Positions 1 to 8,823 are shown, numbered from the stretch's first letter. The stretch: DNA of 64,000 nucleotides from Clostridiales bacterium (GCA_004555915.1 SFJM01000010.1:4193-68192), one strand, 5' to 3'. The notes: generated by a model from the sequence alone, not told the origin. A program made the numbers and translations.

Positions 1-143
1 TGGCTTTCTATGGTTCCCATATGGCGAAAATGGAACGGATAATTGCGGGGTGTTATGACAACCTCATCACCATAGGAAAATTCGTAATCCAATGTTCTGC
101 CAAAATAAAAATCCTTTGTCTGATACGTTGCTGCTGTACACAT
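1..143 (-). CDS. choloylglycine hydrolase family protein (bile salt hydrolase-like), 5' end only
   Basis: Only the first 47 codons lie in the window; the gene runs off the left edge. The peptide starts MCTAATYQTKDFYFGRTLDY. Cys2 would be the N-terminal nucleophile exposed after Met removal, and Arg16 and Asp19 fall where bile salt hydrolases and penicillin V acylases have their conserved Arg and Asp. The family hydrolyses linear amide bonds such as those of glycine- or taurine-conjugated bile acids. A GGAGG ribosome binding site lies nine bases before the ATG. It follows the C39-like gene at 231-854 on the same strand after an 87-base gap. Family assignment is fairly safe; bile salt versus penicillin V specificity cannot be told from this fragment. 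Confidence 0.82.
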   Translation of the reverse strand, partial: MCTAATYQTKDFYFGRTLDYEFSYGDEVVITPRNYPFHFRHMGTIES

Positions 144-230
144 GAACTGTTACCTCCGTTCAATTCCGGGTTGTTGGTCAATTCGAATAATAAAATTATA
201 CCACGGCTTATCCTTTTCTACTATGAAAGA

Positions 231-854
231 TCAAATAAAATACTCAATGGTCTTTTCTGCTGTCAGTCTGGTATCCTGATTAAACAGTAAAATCGCTTCC
301 CGTCCCTCCATGGGGCCAAGGGCATAAACCCCCTGTTTTTCCTCCGCATTCAGACGATCAGCCGTCACAATCCGATTTCGGCTGAAGGGTTCGCTTTCCA
401 AGAGCTGAATATCCGACTGGATAAAGGAACGCTTGCGGTAATACGGATCAAACATGGAAACCTGATTGTCCTCCTGACCGGTTAAAAGGACATAATGATC
501 TCCGCCGTAGTTCAGCCGGACAATCACCGCACCATTACAGTGCAATGCCTGTGTGAGCAGACTGTTTCCTCCGAGATACACCGATTGGCCGGACAAATAC
601 TGGCACACAATCGGGAAATTGCAGGCCTTGCCAAACTGGGTCAGCCAGCTGGATAGGAACATCATTGCCACACGGGATGTACCATTTTTACCGATTTCAC
701 CTTTTGCGTTGTAGGCATCCAGACTGTATAACATGATATGCTGCACAATTTCCGGCACCAGCTGTTCCCGGGAAAACAGAAAGCTCATGGCATTCATCAT
801 GGTTGTAGGGCCGCAATCATATTCAGAAATCTGATAGTGTAAAGGCGTTTTCAT
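231..854 (-). CDS. peptidase C39-like family protein
   Basis: A 207-residue protein with papain-like C39 features: the YDCGPTT motif with Cys14, GGDHYVLL with His120, and an FDP with Asp136 that could complete a Cys-His-Asp triad. C39 domains usually cut double-glycine leader peptides as part of ABC exporters, but no membrane or ATPase domain is present and no bacteriocin-like precursor was seen nearby, so this is a free-standing C39-like protein of unknown substrate. GGAGG lies eight bases before the ATG, and the gene starts three bases before the stop region of the upstream M20 peptidase ends, so the two are probably co-transcribed. Fold assignment is fair, function open. Confidence 0.7.
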   Translation of the reverse strand: MKTPLHYQISEYDCGPTTMMNAMSFLFSREQLVPEIVQHIMLYSLDAYNAKGEIGKNGTSRVAMMFLSSWLTQFGKACNFPIVCQYLSGQSVYLGGNSLLTQALHCNGAVIVRLNYGGDHYVLLTGQEDNQVSMFDPYYRKRSFIQSDIQLLESEPFSRNRIVTADRLNAEEKQGVYALGPMEGREAILLFNQDTRLTAEKTIEYFI

Positions 855-857
855 CTG

Positions 858-1982
858 TTATACCTCCGAACACATCAAATCCACAGTAATGGCAGAAATA
901 CGTTCCAGTTCGTCCACCGATGTATATTCTGTGCAGGAATGGGTGTGATTCATAGCAGTGGCAAGGACAATGCCGGTAATGCCATGCTCTGACAGCGGAT
1001 TATTGTCACTGCCGCCCATGGTGCTGCGCAGGGAACAGGGAATCCCCTGCTTTTGACAAACAGCTTCAAATCGTTTGACTACAGGATGGGATTCCGGTGT
1101 GTGATATGCATGGACATGCATGGTATGCGTCATATCCAGTGTGGCACCATTCTGTGCGGCAGCACGGCGAAAGGCAGCCTGGGTTTCCTCCCATGCTGCC
1201 ATAGCCGAAGCGTGAGAAAAGCTGCGGATTTCCCCGGACACCATGCAGGTTTCCGGCACAATATTGGTCTGAGTACCACCGGAAATCGTGCCGATATTAC
1301 GGGTGGTCTGCTCATCCAGCCAGCCATTTTTCAGGTCATGGATGGCAGATGCTGCCGTGGCAATGGCATGAACACCAGCCTCCGGTACAAACCCGGCATG
1401 TGCTGCCCTTCCCTGTACGGTGATACGGAAGGAAAGAATCGTAGGAGCCTGGATTGCAGCTCCGCCTACCGGACCGGACATATCCAGAATATATGCTTCC
1501 CTTGCCTGTAGTTTGTTAAAATCAAACGCACCAATGCCAACGCAATAGGTTTCCTCCGCGGCGGAAAAAAGTATCTCCAGTGTTCTGTGCGGCAGATGCT
1601 TTTCCTGAATCACAGAAAGGGCCTCTAAAATTGCCGCCAGCGCAGCACAGTCATCTGCACCGAGTACGGTTTCCCCATTGGAGGTAATCGTACCGTCAGT
1701 ATGAACAATGGCCTGTTTTCCATGGGATGGCTCTACCGTGTCCATATGGCCGGAAAACAGCAGCGGCGGCAGTGCCTCCATTCCGGCAGTTGCTGGCAGA
1801 ACAGCATAAAGGTTCCCGGCATTTCCGCCAATTGTTTTCGCTGCATCATCTTCTGTCACAGTCAGCCCAAGCTGTTGCAGGGCTGTTTTCAAATAGTCAC
1901 AAATCCTGCGCTCACCATAGGAGGGGCTGTCAAAGGAAACCAGTTTGCAAAAATTCTGAACCAGTCGTTCGGTTTGTATCAT
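858..1982 (-). CDS. M20/PepT-like metallopeptidase
   Basis: A 374-residue zinc peptidase of the M20 family, closest in pattern to tripeptide aminopeptidase (PepT)-like proteins. Metal and catalytic motifs are in order: GHMDT (His79, Asp81), GADD (Asp110-Asp111), SAAEE (Glu143-Glu144), a YILDMSG with Asp167, and a late NHTHS histidine. The central dimerisation domain carries RAAHAGFVPEAGVHA. Cytoplasmic, no signal peptide. It probably releases amino acids from small peptides; substrate is not determined by sequence. A GGGGAG ribosome binding site precedes the ATG. First gene of a short minus-strand operon with the C39-like gene and perhaps the choloylglycine hydrolase family gene. Confidence 0.85.
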   Translation of the reverse strand: MIQTERLVQNFCKLVSFDSPSYGERRICDYLKTALQQLGLTVTEDDAAKTIGGNAGNLYAVLPATAGMEALPPLLFSGHMDTVEPSHGKQAIVHTDGTITSNGETVLGADDCAALAAILEALSVIQEKHLPHRTLEILFSAAEETYCVGIGAFDFNKLQAREAYILDMSGPVGGAAIQAPTILSFRITVQGRAAHAGFVPEAGVHAIATAASAIHDLKNGWLDEQTTRNIGTISGGTQTNIVPETCMVSGEIRSFSHASAMAAWEETQAAFRRAAAQNGATLDMTHTMHVHAYHTPESHPVVKRFEAVCQKQGIPCSLRSTMGGSDNNPLSEHGITGIVLATAMNHTHSCTEYTSVDELERISAITVDLMCSEV

Positions 1983-2165
1983 AAAAGAGTTCTCCCCTTT
2001 TCTTACATATTATATGTCTATAAAAATAAAATCATAGGATTATGCAACATAGTATAGCGGATTTTCACCCTGTTTTCAACATCCGCAGTGGATTCTGCCT
2101 TCTGACCCAGAACAGCAACTTCACGGCGGCTTCCATTCAGTCCGAAGATGCCATTCCGGGTAAAG

Positions 2166-2195
2166 TTGTTTTTTTTTGCGTAAATGCGGTATAAT
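2166..2195 (+). promoter_or_regulatory. putative promoter of the first AraC regulator
   Basis: TTGTTT at 2166-2171 and TATAAT at 2190-2195 are 18 bases apart, about 40 bases upstream of the regulator's start codon. The -10 is consensus, the -35 weak, as expected for an activator-dependent or autoregulated promoter. Confidence 0.5.
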
Positions 2196-2237
2196 ATACA
2201 CATAAATCATGATTATCATAGAGAAGGGAGATTTTGT

Positions 2238-3194
2238 ATGGCACAGCATCAGCCACTCAATGCGCAGTGTTTTGTGAAAAAAGAGTTTCATCCGATTTTT
2301 GTAGATAACAACAACCCACAGCTGCTTTATGTCTGCAAAGTCCGTCCGGATATCAGCAGCCGTCACCCACGTATTATGCATTCGCATGACGATCTGGTTG
2401 AACTGGTGCTGATTTACAGCGGCACAAGCGACTATCTCATTCACGATAAAAAATGTACCGTCAAGGCGGGTGACCTGCTGATCTACAATTCCGGCGTCGT
2501 GCACGACGAAATGTCCGGGCCAGGCTCCCAGCTTGGCTTTATTACGATTGCGGTCGGCGGACTGCGTATGCCCGGACTGCGTGAAAATGCGCTCATTCCA
2601 GATGACGCGGGATATCTGTTTGAGACCGGGCACAACTTTGAGGACATTCGCCAGCTGCTCGAATTGATGTTCCGCAACCTGTCGGAGGAGGAACCGGATG
2701 CGGAAGCCTTCTGCAACAGCCTGATGCATGCCCTTCTCCGAAAGGTACTCACGGTAGTCCGTAAAAATACCGGCACGGCGGAGGAAGGCACAGCTTCCTC
2801 TGAAATAGATGAGCCGAACATTCTCGGACACCGCGTCAAGAAGTTCATTGACCAGAACTATGCCCAGCCGATTACATTGCAGACCATTGCGGAAGCATTA
2901 AATACCAGTCCCTATTACATATCTCATGTCTTTAAGGAAATGAGTGGCTATTCCCCCATACAGTATCTGCTGCGCAGACGTATCGGAGAAGCGCAAACCT
3001 TGCTCATTACAACCGATTATTCCATCACGGAAATCGCCGGCATGGTCGGCTATGATACCCAGAGCTATTTTAATATGCAGTTTACCAAGCATGTCGGTAT
3101 GCCGCCGAAAAAATTCCGCCAGAATTACATTGTTTCTGAAAAAGAAAAAAATACGCGTACCAGAAAGCCCCGTACAAAAAAGGGTTCCGACTAA
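2238..3194 (+). CDS. AraC family transcriptional regulator with N-terminal cupin
   Basis: A 318-residue regulator. The N-terminal half has a cupin-type sensor with an MHSHDDLVEL motif and a GDLLIYN strand; the C-terminal roughly 100 residues hold the two AraC helix-turn-helix motifs (TIAEALNTSPYYISHVFKE and the SITEIAGMVGYD helix). An in-frame ATG at 2184 exists, but 2184 overlaps the consensus -10 box, and the ATG at 2238 has AGAAGGGAG seven bases upstream, so 2238 was chosen. It faces the minus-strand dehydrogenase/isomerase pair at 3295-5413 and is a likely regulator of it. It is a distant paralogue of the regulator at 5865-6701. Ligand unknown; a sugar or cyclitol is likely from context. 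Confidence 0.88.
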   Translation: MAQHQPLNAQCFVKKEFHPIFVDNNNPQLLYVCKVRPDISSRHPRIMHSHDDLVELVLIYSGTSDYLIHDKKCTVKAGDLLIYNSGVVHDEMSGPGSQLGFITIAVGGLRMPGLRENALIPDDAGYLFETGHNFEDIRQLLELMFRNLSEEEPDAEAFCNSLMHALLRKVLTVVRKNTGTAEEGTASSEIDEPNILGHRVKKFIDQNYAQPITLQTIAEALNTSPYYISHVFKEMSGYSPIQYLLRRRIGEAQTLLITTDYSITEIAGMVGYDTQSYFNMQFTKHVGMPPKKFRQNYIVSEKEKNTRTRKPRTKKGSD

Positions 3195-3224
3195 TGTATT
3201 TTAAATGAAGTGCTGTAATATGCA

Positions 3225-3266
3225 AGCAAGCCCACCCGCAAAAATGCAGGTGGGCTTGCTGTTTTA
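3225..3266 (+). terminator. terminator hairpin between convergent genes
   Basis: Arms 3225-3240 and 3245-3260 form a 16-base-pair stem with one mismatch and an AAAA loop, followed by GTTTTA. It ends the AraC gene and may also serve the convergent dehydrogenase gene, although the U-tract is weak both ways. Confidence 0.75.
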
Positions 3267-3294
3267 GGTGGAAATGAAATTATAATGAAAGATG

Positions 3295-4428
3295 TTAGCC
3301 CATTTCAGAGACCTTGACCCATCTGCCTTCCTTTGCAGAGGTAGCCATTGCTTCCAGAATCTTGTCTACTTCGTGGCCATATGCCATGTCGATGGCAACA
3401 TCGCGGTCCTCCGTGATGGCGGTCAGGATGTCATGTGCCTGAATGGACATGATCTCATTGTAAGCAATGCCCTGCTCGTCGGTGCCGCAGAAGTTTGCAT
3501 AATCGCCGTTGCGAGTGTTGCCCTTGATGATCTTGTAGCCGCGCTCCTTCGGATCGCAGTCGTTGGAGTAATACAGCAGTTCGTTGATGCGGGTCATTTC
3601 GAACTTCACACTGCCCTTGCTGCCCTGAATCTCATATGCAAGGCTGACCGGACGTGCAACAGAAACACGGCTGGAGGACATGGAGCCAATGCGTCCATCC
3701 TCATACTTCACGATAACATAAATCTGGTCATCGGTATCAATATCCAGGGTCTTGGTGGTATCACGGGCATCCGGACGCTTGTTGTACGGGGTATCCCAGG
3801 ATGCGAAAACTTCTACGATCTTCTTGCCGACGATCATGTCAGACAGGCTGACAACATGTGCAGTCAGATCACCCAGCGCACCGGTACCAGCGGTTGCTGC
3901 CAGCTGTCTCCAGGTTGCCGGTGTATTCGGGTCTGCGCAGTAGGAGCAGTCGAACTCGCCGCGGAAGGTAACGAAATCACCCAGCTTGCCGGATTCCATC
4001 AGTTCCTTTGCCAGGATATTTGCCGGGCATTTGGTGTAAATAAAGTCAACCAGAGTCTTAACGCCTGCTTCCTTTACAGCGTCAACCATCTTCTGGCCCT
4101 CTTCCAGTGTGTTTGCCATCGGCTTCTCACACAGAATATGCTTGCCTGCCTTCGCTGCTGCGATGGCAATTTCAGCATGGGTGAAGTTCGGGGTTGCAAT
4201 GATAACCAGATCAACGTCCGGATCATTGACAACATCATGCCAGTCGGTGGTAACCTTCTTGTAGCCAAAGCGCTCTGCTGCCAGCTGAGCAGCCTTCTCG
4301 TTTACGTCTGCTACGATCTCAAATACCGGCTCAACATCGTGATATGCCTGACGTACATTTGTCAGACCGATGGAATGAAAGCTACCCATCCAGTTGGAGC
4401 CGCAAAGGCCGATTCTAACCTGCTTCAT
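3295..4428 (-). CDS. Gfo/Idh/MocA family oxidoreductase
   Basis: A 377-residue NAD(P)-dependent dehydrogenase. The N-terminal Rossmann fold shows GLCGSNWMG at residues 7-15 and the family's signature CEKP at 100-103, with Lys102 the expected catalytic lysine. The GDLTAHVVSLSD segment supplies the usual Asp-x-x-x-His pair. Members oxidise hydroxyls of sugars, cyclitols or glycosides. AGGAG precedes the ATG. It lies 52 bases downstream of the TIM-barrel isomerase at 4481-5413 and is surely in the same operon, which suggests that oxidation and isomerisation/dehydration of one sugar-like substrate are coupled. Substrate cannot be named; it is not closely similar to the dehydrogenase at 7816-8823. 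Confidence 0.9.
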   Translation of the reverse strand: MKQVRIGLCGSNWMGSFHSIGLTNVRQAYHDVEPVFEIVADVNEKAAQLAAERFGYKKVTTDWHDVVNDPDVDLVIIATPNFTHAEIAIAAAKAGKHILCEKPMANTLEEGQKMVDAVKEAGVKTLVDFIYTKCPANILAKELMESGKLGDFVTFRGEFDCSYCADPNTPATWRQLAATAGTGALGDLTAHVVSLSDMIVGKKIVEVFASWDTPYNKRPDARDTTKTLDIDTDDQIYVIVKYEDGRIGSMSSSRVSVARPVSLAYEIQGSKGSVKFEMTRINELLYYSNDCDPKERGYKIIKGNTRNGDYANFCGTDEQGIAYNEIMSIQAHDILTAITEDRDVAIDMAYGHEVDKILEAMATSAKEGRWVKVSEMG

Positions 4429-4480
4429 AATGATTTCTCCTTTACTATCAATGTGTATCGTTGTATTTTATGAAAATATA

Positions 4481-5413
4481 TCAGATGTCGTATCCAATAC
4501 CCTTCAGGTATTCTACACTTGCCTTGACATTGGCAAGGCTGTTTTCTACATTGCGCGGATCACATTCCTGCTCAATGGTAATGTATCCGTTATAGTTGAT
4601 TTCAGCCAGAACGTCAGCGATAGCCTTGTAATCCAGCATACCCTTGCCGATCGGGCACATGGAACCCTTTGCACAGCCCTCAAAGAAGCGGATGTGCTCG
4701 CCCATAACCTCATCATAGACCTTCTTGTCAATATCCTTGAAATGGACATAATCCAGACGATCCTTGTACTTTCTCAGCCATTCTACCGGATCCATGCCTG
4801 CATAGGTCAGATGACCGGTATCCAGGACGAAGCCTGCCAGGTCGTTGGGGATTTCTTCTGCCAGACGGTCAATTTCATCTGCAAATTCGATGTAACCGCC
4901 GCAATGCGGATGCAGTACTGGACGAACGCCGTAGCTGTTAGCCTTTTCACAGATTCCCTTGAAGTGGGAGATCAGCTTGGCCCAGCCAGCATCATCCAGA
5001 CGCGGGGAACGGTCGGAATGACCTGCGCCATAGTCACGCTCATCCGAGCTGAAAAAGTCCATGACGGTCAGATACGGAGTCGGCCAGCGCTGGCCATCTT
5101 CACGCGGCAGCGGCGGCAGCTTGGTAATCAGCGAGCAAATGCCGTCGACCTGCTTCAGAATCTTTTCATAGTTCTCATCGCTGAGGCAATCATCAAAAAC
5201 CGTGCCGGCAACGATGGACAGATTGTTCTTGTTCAGCTCCTCGGTAACTGCTTCAATATCATCAGTCGGAATCCATCCGTTCGGTCCCAACTCAATTGCC
5301 CGATAGCCTGCCTCATGTGCCTCGCGCAGTACGCGCTGGTAAGTAGGGAGATTCGGGTTTGTGATGTCATCGACACCCCAGCAGCAGGGAGCGCCACATA
5401 TTTTGATTCCCAT
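4481..5413 (-). CDS. sugar phosphate isomerase/epimerase, IolE-like TIM barrel
   Basis: A 310-residue xylose-isomerase-like TIM barrel. Likely metal ligands and active-site residues are seen in VLHPHCGGYIE (His168, His170, Glu176), VLDTGHL (Asp198, His201) and YVHFKD (His224), a pattern shared with inosose dehydratase (IolE) and related epimerases. AGGAGG is eight bases before the ATG. Being first in an operon with a Gfo/Idh/MocA dehydrogenase, it may act on the ketose the dehydrogenase makes, as IolE does after IolG. The rest of the standard iol pathway (iolB, C, D, J) is not in the window, so a complete inositol pathway cannot be claimed. Confidence 0.85.
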   Translation of the reverse strand: MGIKICGAPCCWGVDDITNPNLPTYQRVLREAHEAGYRAIELGPNGWIPTDDIEAVTEELNKNNLSIVAGTVFDDCLSDENYEKILKQVDGICSLITKLPPLPREDGQRWPTPYLTVMDFFSSDERDYGAGHSDRSPRLDDAGWAKLISHFKGICEKANSYGVRPVLHPHCGGYIEFADEIDRLAEEIPNDLAGFVLDTGHLTYAGMDPVEWLRKYKDRLDYVHFKDIDKKVYDEVMGEHIRFFEGCAKGSMCPIGKGMLDYKAIADVLAEINYNGYITIEQECDPRNVENSLANVKASVEYLKGIGYDI

Positions 5414-5864
5414 ATTTTTCCTCCTGTGTCGTTTTTTCTTTGTGTTTCTTACGATGGTAATAGTTTACCAGACCCCCCGAAATGTTTCTTTCAACATCTT
5501 GACTTTTGTCACTTTGCACAGAGAACGCCTGTTTTTCTCGTTTTTTGTTGAATTTACACACAAATCATCGCGTAAATCCAGGGACTGGAAAATGATATCG
5601 TCCCGTAGCCGGGCGGTATGATCGAACATGTTTGACCGTTTTTTAGATTTTCCGCTTTTCTATGAAGCAAAGGCCTGCTTTCATGCTGTCTCCGACTGTC
5701 CGGCAAGCGGAACTTTTCTTCAATTGTTAAATTTCTTGCTTTTTTTGCATGGAATGACTGGCATTCCGACGCAGGCTATGTTATTTTGTAGATATTCTTA
5801 TCCCATCGCTACTGGATGGTGTATCTGGTTTCGTTCTACATATATTGTTCCAAGGAGGCACAGC
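5414..5864 (+). other. intergenic region between divergent isomerase and AraC genes
   Basis: 451 bases without a convincing gene. It must hold the promoters of the minus-strand isomerase operon and the plus-strand AraC gene, but no pair of clean -35/-10 boxes stood out. A short inverted repeat, GGAATG at 5751-5756 and CATTCC at 5762-5767, lies about 100 bases before the AraC start. An open frame extends upstream from the AraC gene to 5628 but has no ribosome binding site there and unlike-protein composition. Confidence 0.5.
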
Positions 5865-6701
5865 ATGAAAGAAGCTATCGCGACTTTGTCTGCAAAGTTT
5901 GTGAATATGCACTTTGTAAATGAAAAATACCATAAAGACCATTCGCAGCTCATGCATCGGCATGATGATGTCCTGGAGCTGCTCTATATTATGCATGGTG
6001 ATGGACAATATATTGTCAACGGGAAGGTGTATCCGATTCAGCCCGGAAATCTGATTATCTGTAACGCTGGCGTGATGCACGGTGAAGCGCCGTATCTGAA
6101 GCATTGCGCGGAGAGTTACTGTCTTGTCCTGAAGGATCTGTCTTTGCCGGAGCTTCCGCCCAATACGCTCTCAAAGCCTTCCGATCCTCCGGTATACTAT
6201 TTTTCGGAGGATCGATCTGCAGTGGAACATATTATACTGGCACTGGATGAGCAGCGCACACAATCCCCGGAATTCAGCAGCGTCTGCAACCTGCTTGCCA
6301 ATGCACTGCTGAACCTTGTTTATGTAAAAATCGTCAGCCGCAAGAAGACAGGCACGTTGATTCAGAAAAATAACGAGGAATTCATTCAGAATATTCTGCA
6401 GTTTCTGGATGAACATTATCAGGAATCCATCTCCCTCCAGGAACTGGGGAAGGAATTCCATATCAGCCCATCCCATCTGTCTCATATTTTTAAAACAGAA
6501 ATTGGCCTGCCGCCGATGAAATATCTGATGAACCGGAAAATCGGTGAATCTCAGAATCTGCTGATGAATACCAGCCTGCCGATTTCTGAAATCAGCGACA
6601 GCCTTGGGTTTAATGACAACGGCCATTTCAGCCGTACTTTTAAAAAATATATTGGTGTCACTCCATCAAAATATCGACAGTATTTTCGAAGTTCAAAATA
6701 A
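5865..6701 (+). CDS. AraC family transcriptional regulator with N-terminal cupin
   Basis: A 278-residue regulator with an N-terminal cupin (HRHDDVLELLYIM, GNLIICNAGVMH) and a C-terminal double helix-turn-helix (SLQELGKEFHISPSHLSHIF; PISEISDSLGFND). The frame is open from 5628, but AAGGAGG at 5852-5858 is placed for the ATG at 5865, which also gives the normal family length. Ends in a strong terminator. It is followed on the same strand by an isomerase, a dehydrogenase and a symporter that it probably controls; the inverted repeat at 6868-6916 is a candidate site. Same architecture as the regulator at 2238-3194. Confidence 0.88.
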   Translation: MKEAIATLSAKFVNMHFVNEKYHKDHSQLMHRHDDVLELLYIMHGDGQYIVNGKVYPIQPGNLIICNAGVMHGEAPYLKHCAESYCLVLKDLSLPELPPNTLSKPSDPPVYYFSEDRSAVEHIILALDEQRTQSPEFSSVCNLLANALLNLVYVKIVSRKKTGTLIQKNNEEFIQNILQFLDEHYQESISLQELGKEFHISPSHLSHIFKTEIGLPPMKYLMNRKIGESQNLLMNTSLPISEISDSLGFNDNGHFSRTFKKYIGVTPSKYRQYFRSSK

Positions 6702-6723
6702 TATCATTTATGCTCTGTTTTAA

Positions 6724-6753
6724 GGGAAGCGCAAAAACCGCTTCCCTTTTTTT
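6724..6753 (+). terminator. intrinsic terminator of the second AraC gene
   Basis: GGGAAGCG at 6724-6731 pairs with CGCTTCCC at 6739-6746, followed by seven T. It isolates the regulator's transcript from the catabolic genes downstream. Confidence 0.92.
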
Positions 6754-6867
6754 GTATGTTTTCGACAAAAATAACCGGGAGGTTTTCGGCCTCCAAAGCA
6801 AGAAAATACAAATCCCAAAGCAATCCGTAGAGAAATTCCATAAAAATCAGACAAGAATTTCCTAACG

Positions 6868-6916
6868 TTTGCTGTATTTTTTCCATATAATAGACTCATA
6901 AAGCGAATACAGCAAA
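6868..6916 (+). promoter_or_regulatory. inverted repeat flanking a -10 box, candidate operator
   Basis: TTTGCTGTATT at 6868-6878 and its exact reverse complement AATACAGCAAA at 6906-6916 flank TATAAT at 6886-6891, just before the isomerase gene at 6951. The half-sites are 38 bases centre to centre. No good -35 box accompanies the -10, which fits activation by a bound regulator such as the AraC protein just upstream. Binding is inferred, not shown. Confidence 0.5.
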
Positions 6917-6950
6917 ACAAAGGAAAAAGTTGTGAAAAGGAGGAAATATT

Positions 6951-7772
6951 ATGAAAAACATCAAGATTGGCGCATGTGATTGGGCACTTCCCGGCTCTGG
7001 TCTGTACGCAACACAGATTGCGGCTTCTGTCGGTCTGGATGCTCTGTCCCTGAAAATCGGACTATATGAAAACGATTACCCGATTACCCACACAGAAATG
7101 CAAAAAATCTATCTGAGTGAGCAGCAAAAGTACGGCATTGAGTACTGTGCCATCGCGCTGAATGATTTCGACAACATCCCGATGCATGCACGGGAAGGCA
7201 CAAAGGAATACAACATTGTGTGGGATCTTCTCAAGAGGGCTGTCCCCACAGCAAAGGCACTCGGCGTAAAAATCATCCAGGTTCCCGGCTTTGCAGCCAG
7301 CGAGATCCGGTCAGAAGCTGATATGCAGCACAGTGCACGGGCATTCCAGTACCTCTGTGATGCCGCAGGTGAATACGGCATCTCGGTTGCAGGCGAAAAC
7401 CTCATGACAGAATCTGAATTCAAGACGCTGCATGAGATGGTAGATCGCAAGAATTTCTATCTGTATTTCGACAGCCAGAATTACAATGTATTCCGCGGCT
7501 ATTCGGAAACGGAGATTCTGGAAGGGCTGTATCCATATATGTGCAATCAGCTGCATGTAAAGGACGGCGAGGAAATGAGCGGCGGACTTCTCGGCACCGG
7601 CCCCTCCCGCTTCTTTGATACAATGGACTGGCTGGACAAGCATGATTATACCGGTTATATCCTGCTGGAAAATTACTATGACCAGCTTCCGCTCCGTCTG
7701 CAGGGGGAAAACCCGTACGATCTGCTTCGGCAGGACATTGCAATCCTGAAAAAGGCAATTCAGTCAAAGTGA
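6951..7772 (+). CDS. sugar phosphate isomerase/epimerase (xylose isomerase-like TIM barrel)
   Basis: A 273-residue protein of the AP-endonuclease-2/xylose-isomerase-like TIM-barrel superfamily. Typical strands include IKIGACDWAL at the N-terminus, IIQVPGF, ISVAGENL with a likely metal-binding Glu, LYFDSQN with a likely Asp ligand, NQLHVKDG with a His, and YILLENYY near the end. The AGGAGG site is six bases before the ATG. First gene of a plus-strand group with an inositol 2-dehydrogenase-like gene 43 bases downstream and a symporter, so it may process the keto-cyclitol or keto-sugar made by the dehydrogenase. It is only distantly similar to the TIM-barrel protein at 4481-5413. Confidence 0.85.
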   Translation: MKNIKIGACDWALPGSGLYATQIAASVGLDALSLKIGLYENDYPITHTEMQKIYLSEQQKYGIEYCAIALNDFDNIPMHAREGTKEYNIVWDLLKRAVPTAKALGVKIIQVPGFAASEIRSEADMQHSARAFQYLCDAAGEYGISVAGENLMTESEFKTLHEMVDRKNFYLYFDSQNYNVFRGYSETEILEGLYPYMCNQLHVKDGEEMSGGLLGTGPSRFFDTMDWLDKHDYTGYILLENYYDQLPLRLQGENPYDLLRQDIAILKKAIQSK

Positions 7773-7815
7773 ATTCCATGTTGAATTCTTTGTAATACGA
7801 AAGGAGAAAATGATT

Positions 7816-8823
7816 ATGAAAGTAGCAGTTATTGGCGCAGGACGTATTGGCCGCGTACACATCGAAAACATCAGCACAGGTGTCCGTGAGATGGAGATCA
7901 AGACAGTTGCTGATCCGTTCCTGAACGACGATGCAGTTGCATTTTGCAATAGCTTTGGTATCACAAACGTTACCAAGGATGTGGATTCCGTTTTTGCAGA
8001 CCCGGAAATCGAGGCAGTTCTGATCTGTTCCTCCACCGACACCCATGCAGACCTGATTATGCAGGCTTGTGAAGCTGGCAAGCACATCTTCTGCGAGAAG
8101 CCGGTTGATCACGACGTAAAGCGTGTACGCATGGCTCTGGATGCTGTCAAGAAGGCTGGTGTAAAGCTGCAGATCGGCTTTGTCCGCCGCTTCGACCACA
8201 ACCATCGCGGCGTATATGATGCAGTTCGCAGCGGCAAGATTGGCACGCCGCATATTCTGAAGATCAGCTCCCGCGATCCTCAGCCGCCTACGATTGAATA
8301 TGTTCGCCGCTCCGGTGGTATCTTCTATGATATGATGATCCATGACTTCGACATGATCCGCTTCCTGGCTGGCTGCGAAGTTACCGAAGTTTATGCAAAG
8401 GGTGCCGTTCTGGTTGATCCGGCAATTGGCGCTGAGGGCGACGTCGATACCGCACTGGTTACGCTGACCTTTGAAAATGGCGCAATTGGTGTTATTGACA
8501 ACAGCCGTCAGGCAGTTTACGGCTATGACCAGAGACTGGAAGTATTCGGTTCCGAAGGCTCTGTCCAGGACGAAAACGATATCCCCAACACCGTTGTTGT
8601 ATCCCGTACAGACGGTACCTCCTACGGCACCTGCTACAAGGTTATGTGGGATCGCTATACGCAGGCATTCATTGATGAGATGAAGGCATTTGCTGATGCT
8701 GTCATCAACGACAAGGTTCCGCCGGTAACCGATCTCGACGGCCTGTACCCGGTACTGATGGCAGCTGCTGCCAACAAGTCCATCAAGGAAGGTCGCCCGG
8801 TTAAGATTTCCGAGGTTGAGTAA
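7816..8823 (+). CDS. iolG: inositol 2-dehydrogenase-like Gfo/Idh/MocA oxidoreductase
   Basis: A 335-residue dehydrogenase. GAGRIG at 7-12 binds NAD, FCEKP places the catalytic Lys at 95, and the FYDMMIHDFD stretch gives the Asp172/His176 pair. The GDVDTALVTL, VIDNSRQAVYGYDQR and EVFGSEG blocks are those remembered for IolG-type myo-inositol 2-dehydrogenases, which oxidise myo-inositol to scyllo-inosose. Two in-frame ATGs compete; AGGAG at 7802-7806 is nine bases from the ATG at 7816 but only three from the one at 7810, so 7816 was chosen. The gene sits between a TIM-barrel protein and a sodium symporter. Gene symbol is by pattern only; activity on another cyclitol or sugar is possible. Confidence 0.82.
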   Translation: MKVAVIGAGRIGRVHIENISTGVREMEIKTVADPFLNDDAVAFCNSFGITNVTKDVDSVFADPEIEAVLICSSTDTHADLIMQACEAGKHIFCEKPVDHDVKRVRMALDAVKKAGVKLQIGFVRRFDHNHRGVYDAVRSGKIGTPHILKISSRDPQPPTIEYVRRSGGIFYDMMIHDFDMIRFLAGCEVTEVYAKGAVLVDPAIGAEGDVDTALVTLTFENGAIGVIDNSRQAVYGYDQRLEVFGSEGSVQDENDIPNTVVVSRTDGTSYGTCYKVMWDRYTQAFIDEMKAFADAVINDKVPPVTDLDGLYPVLMAAAANKSIKEGRPVKISEVE

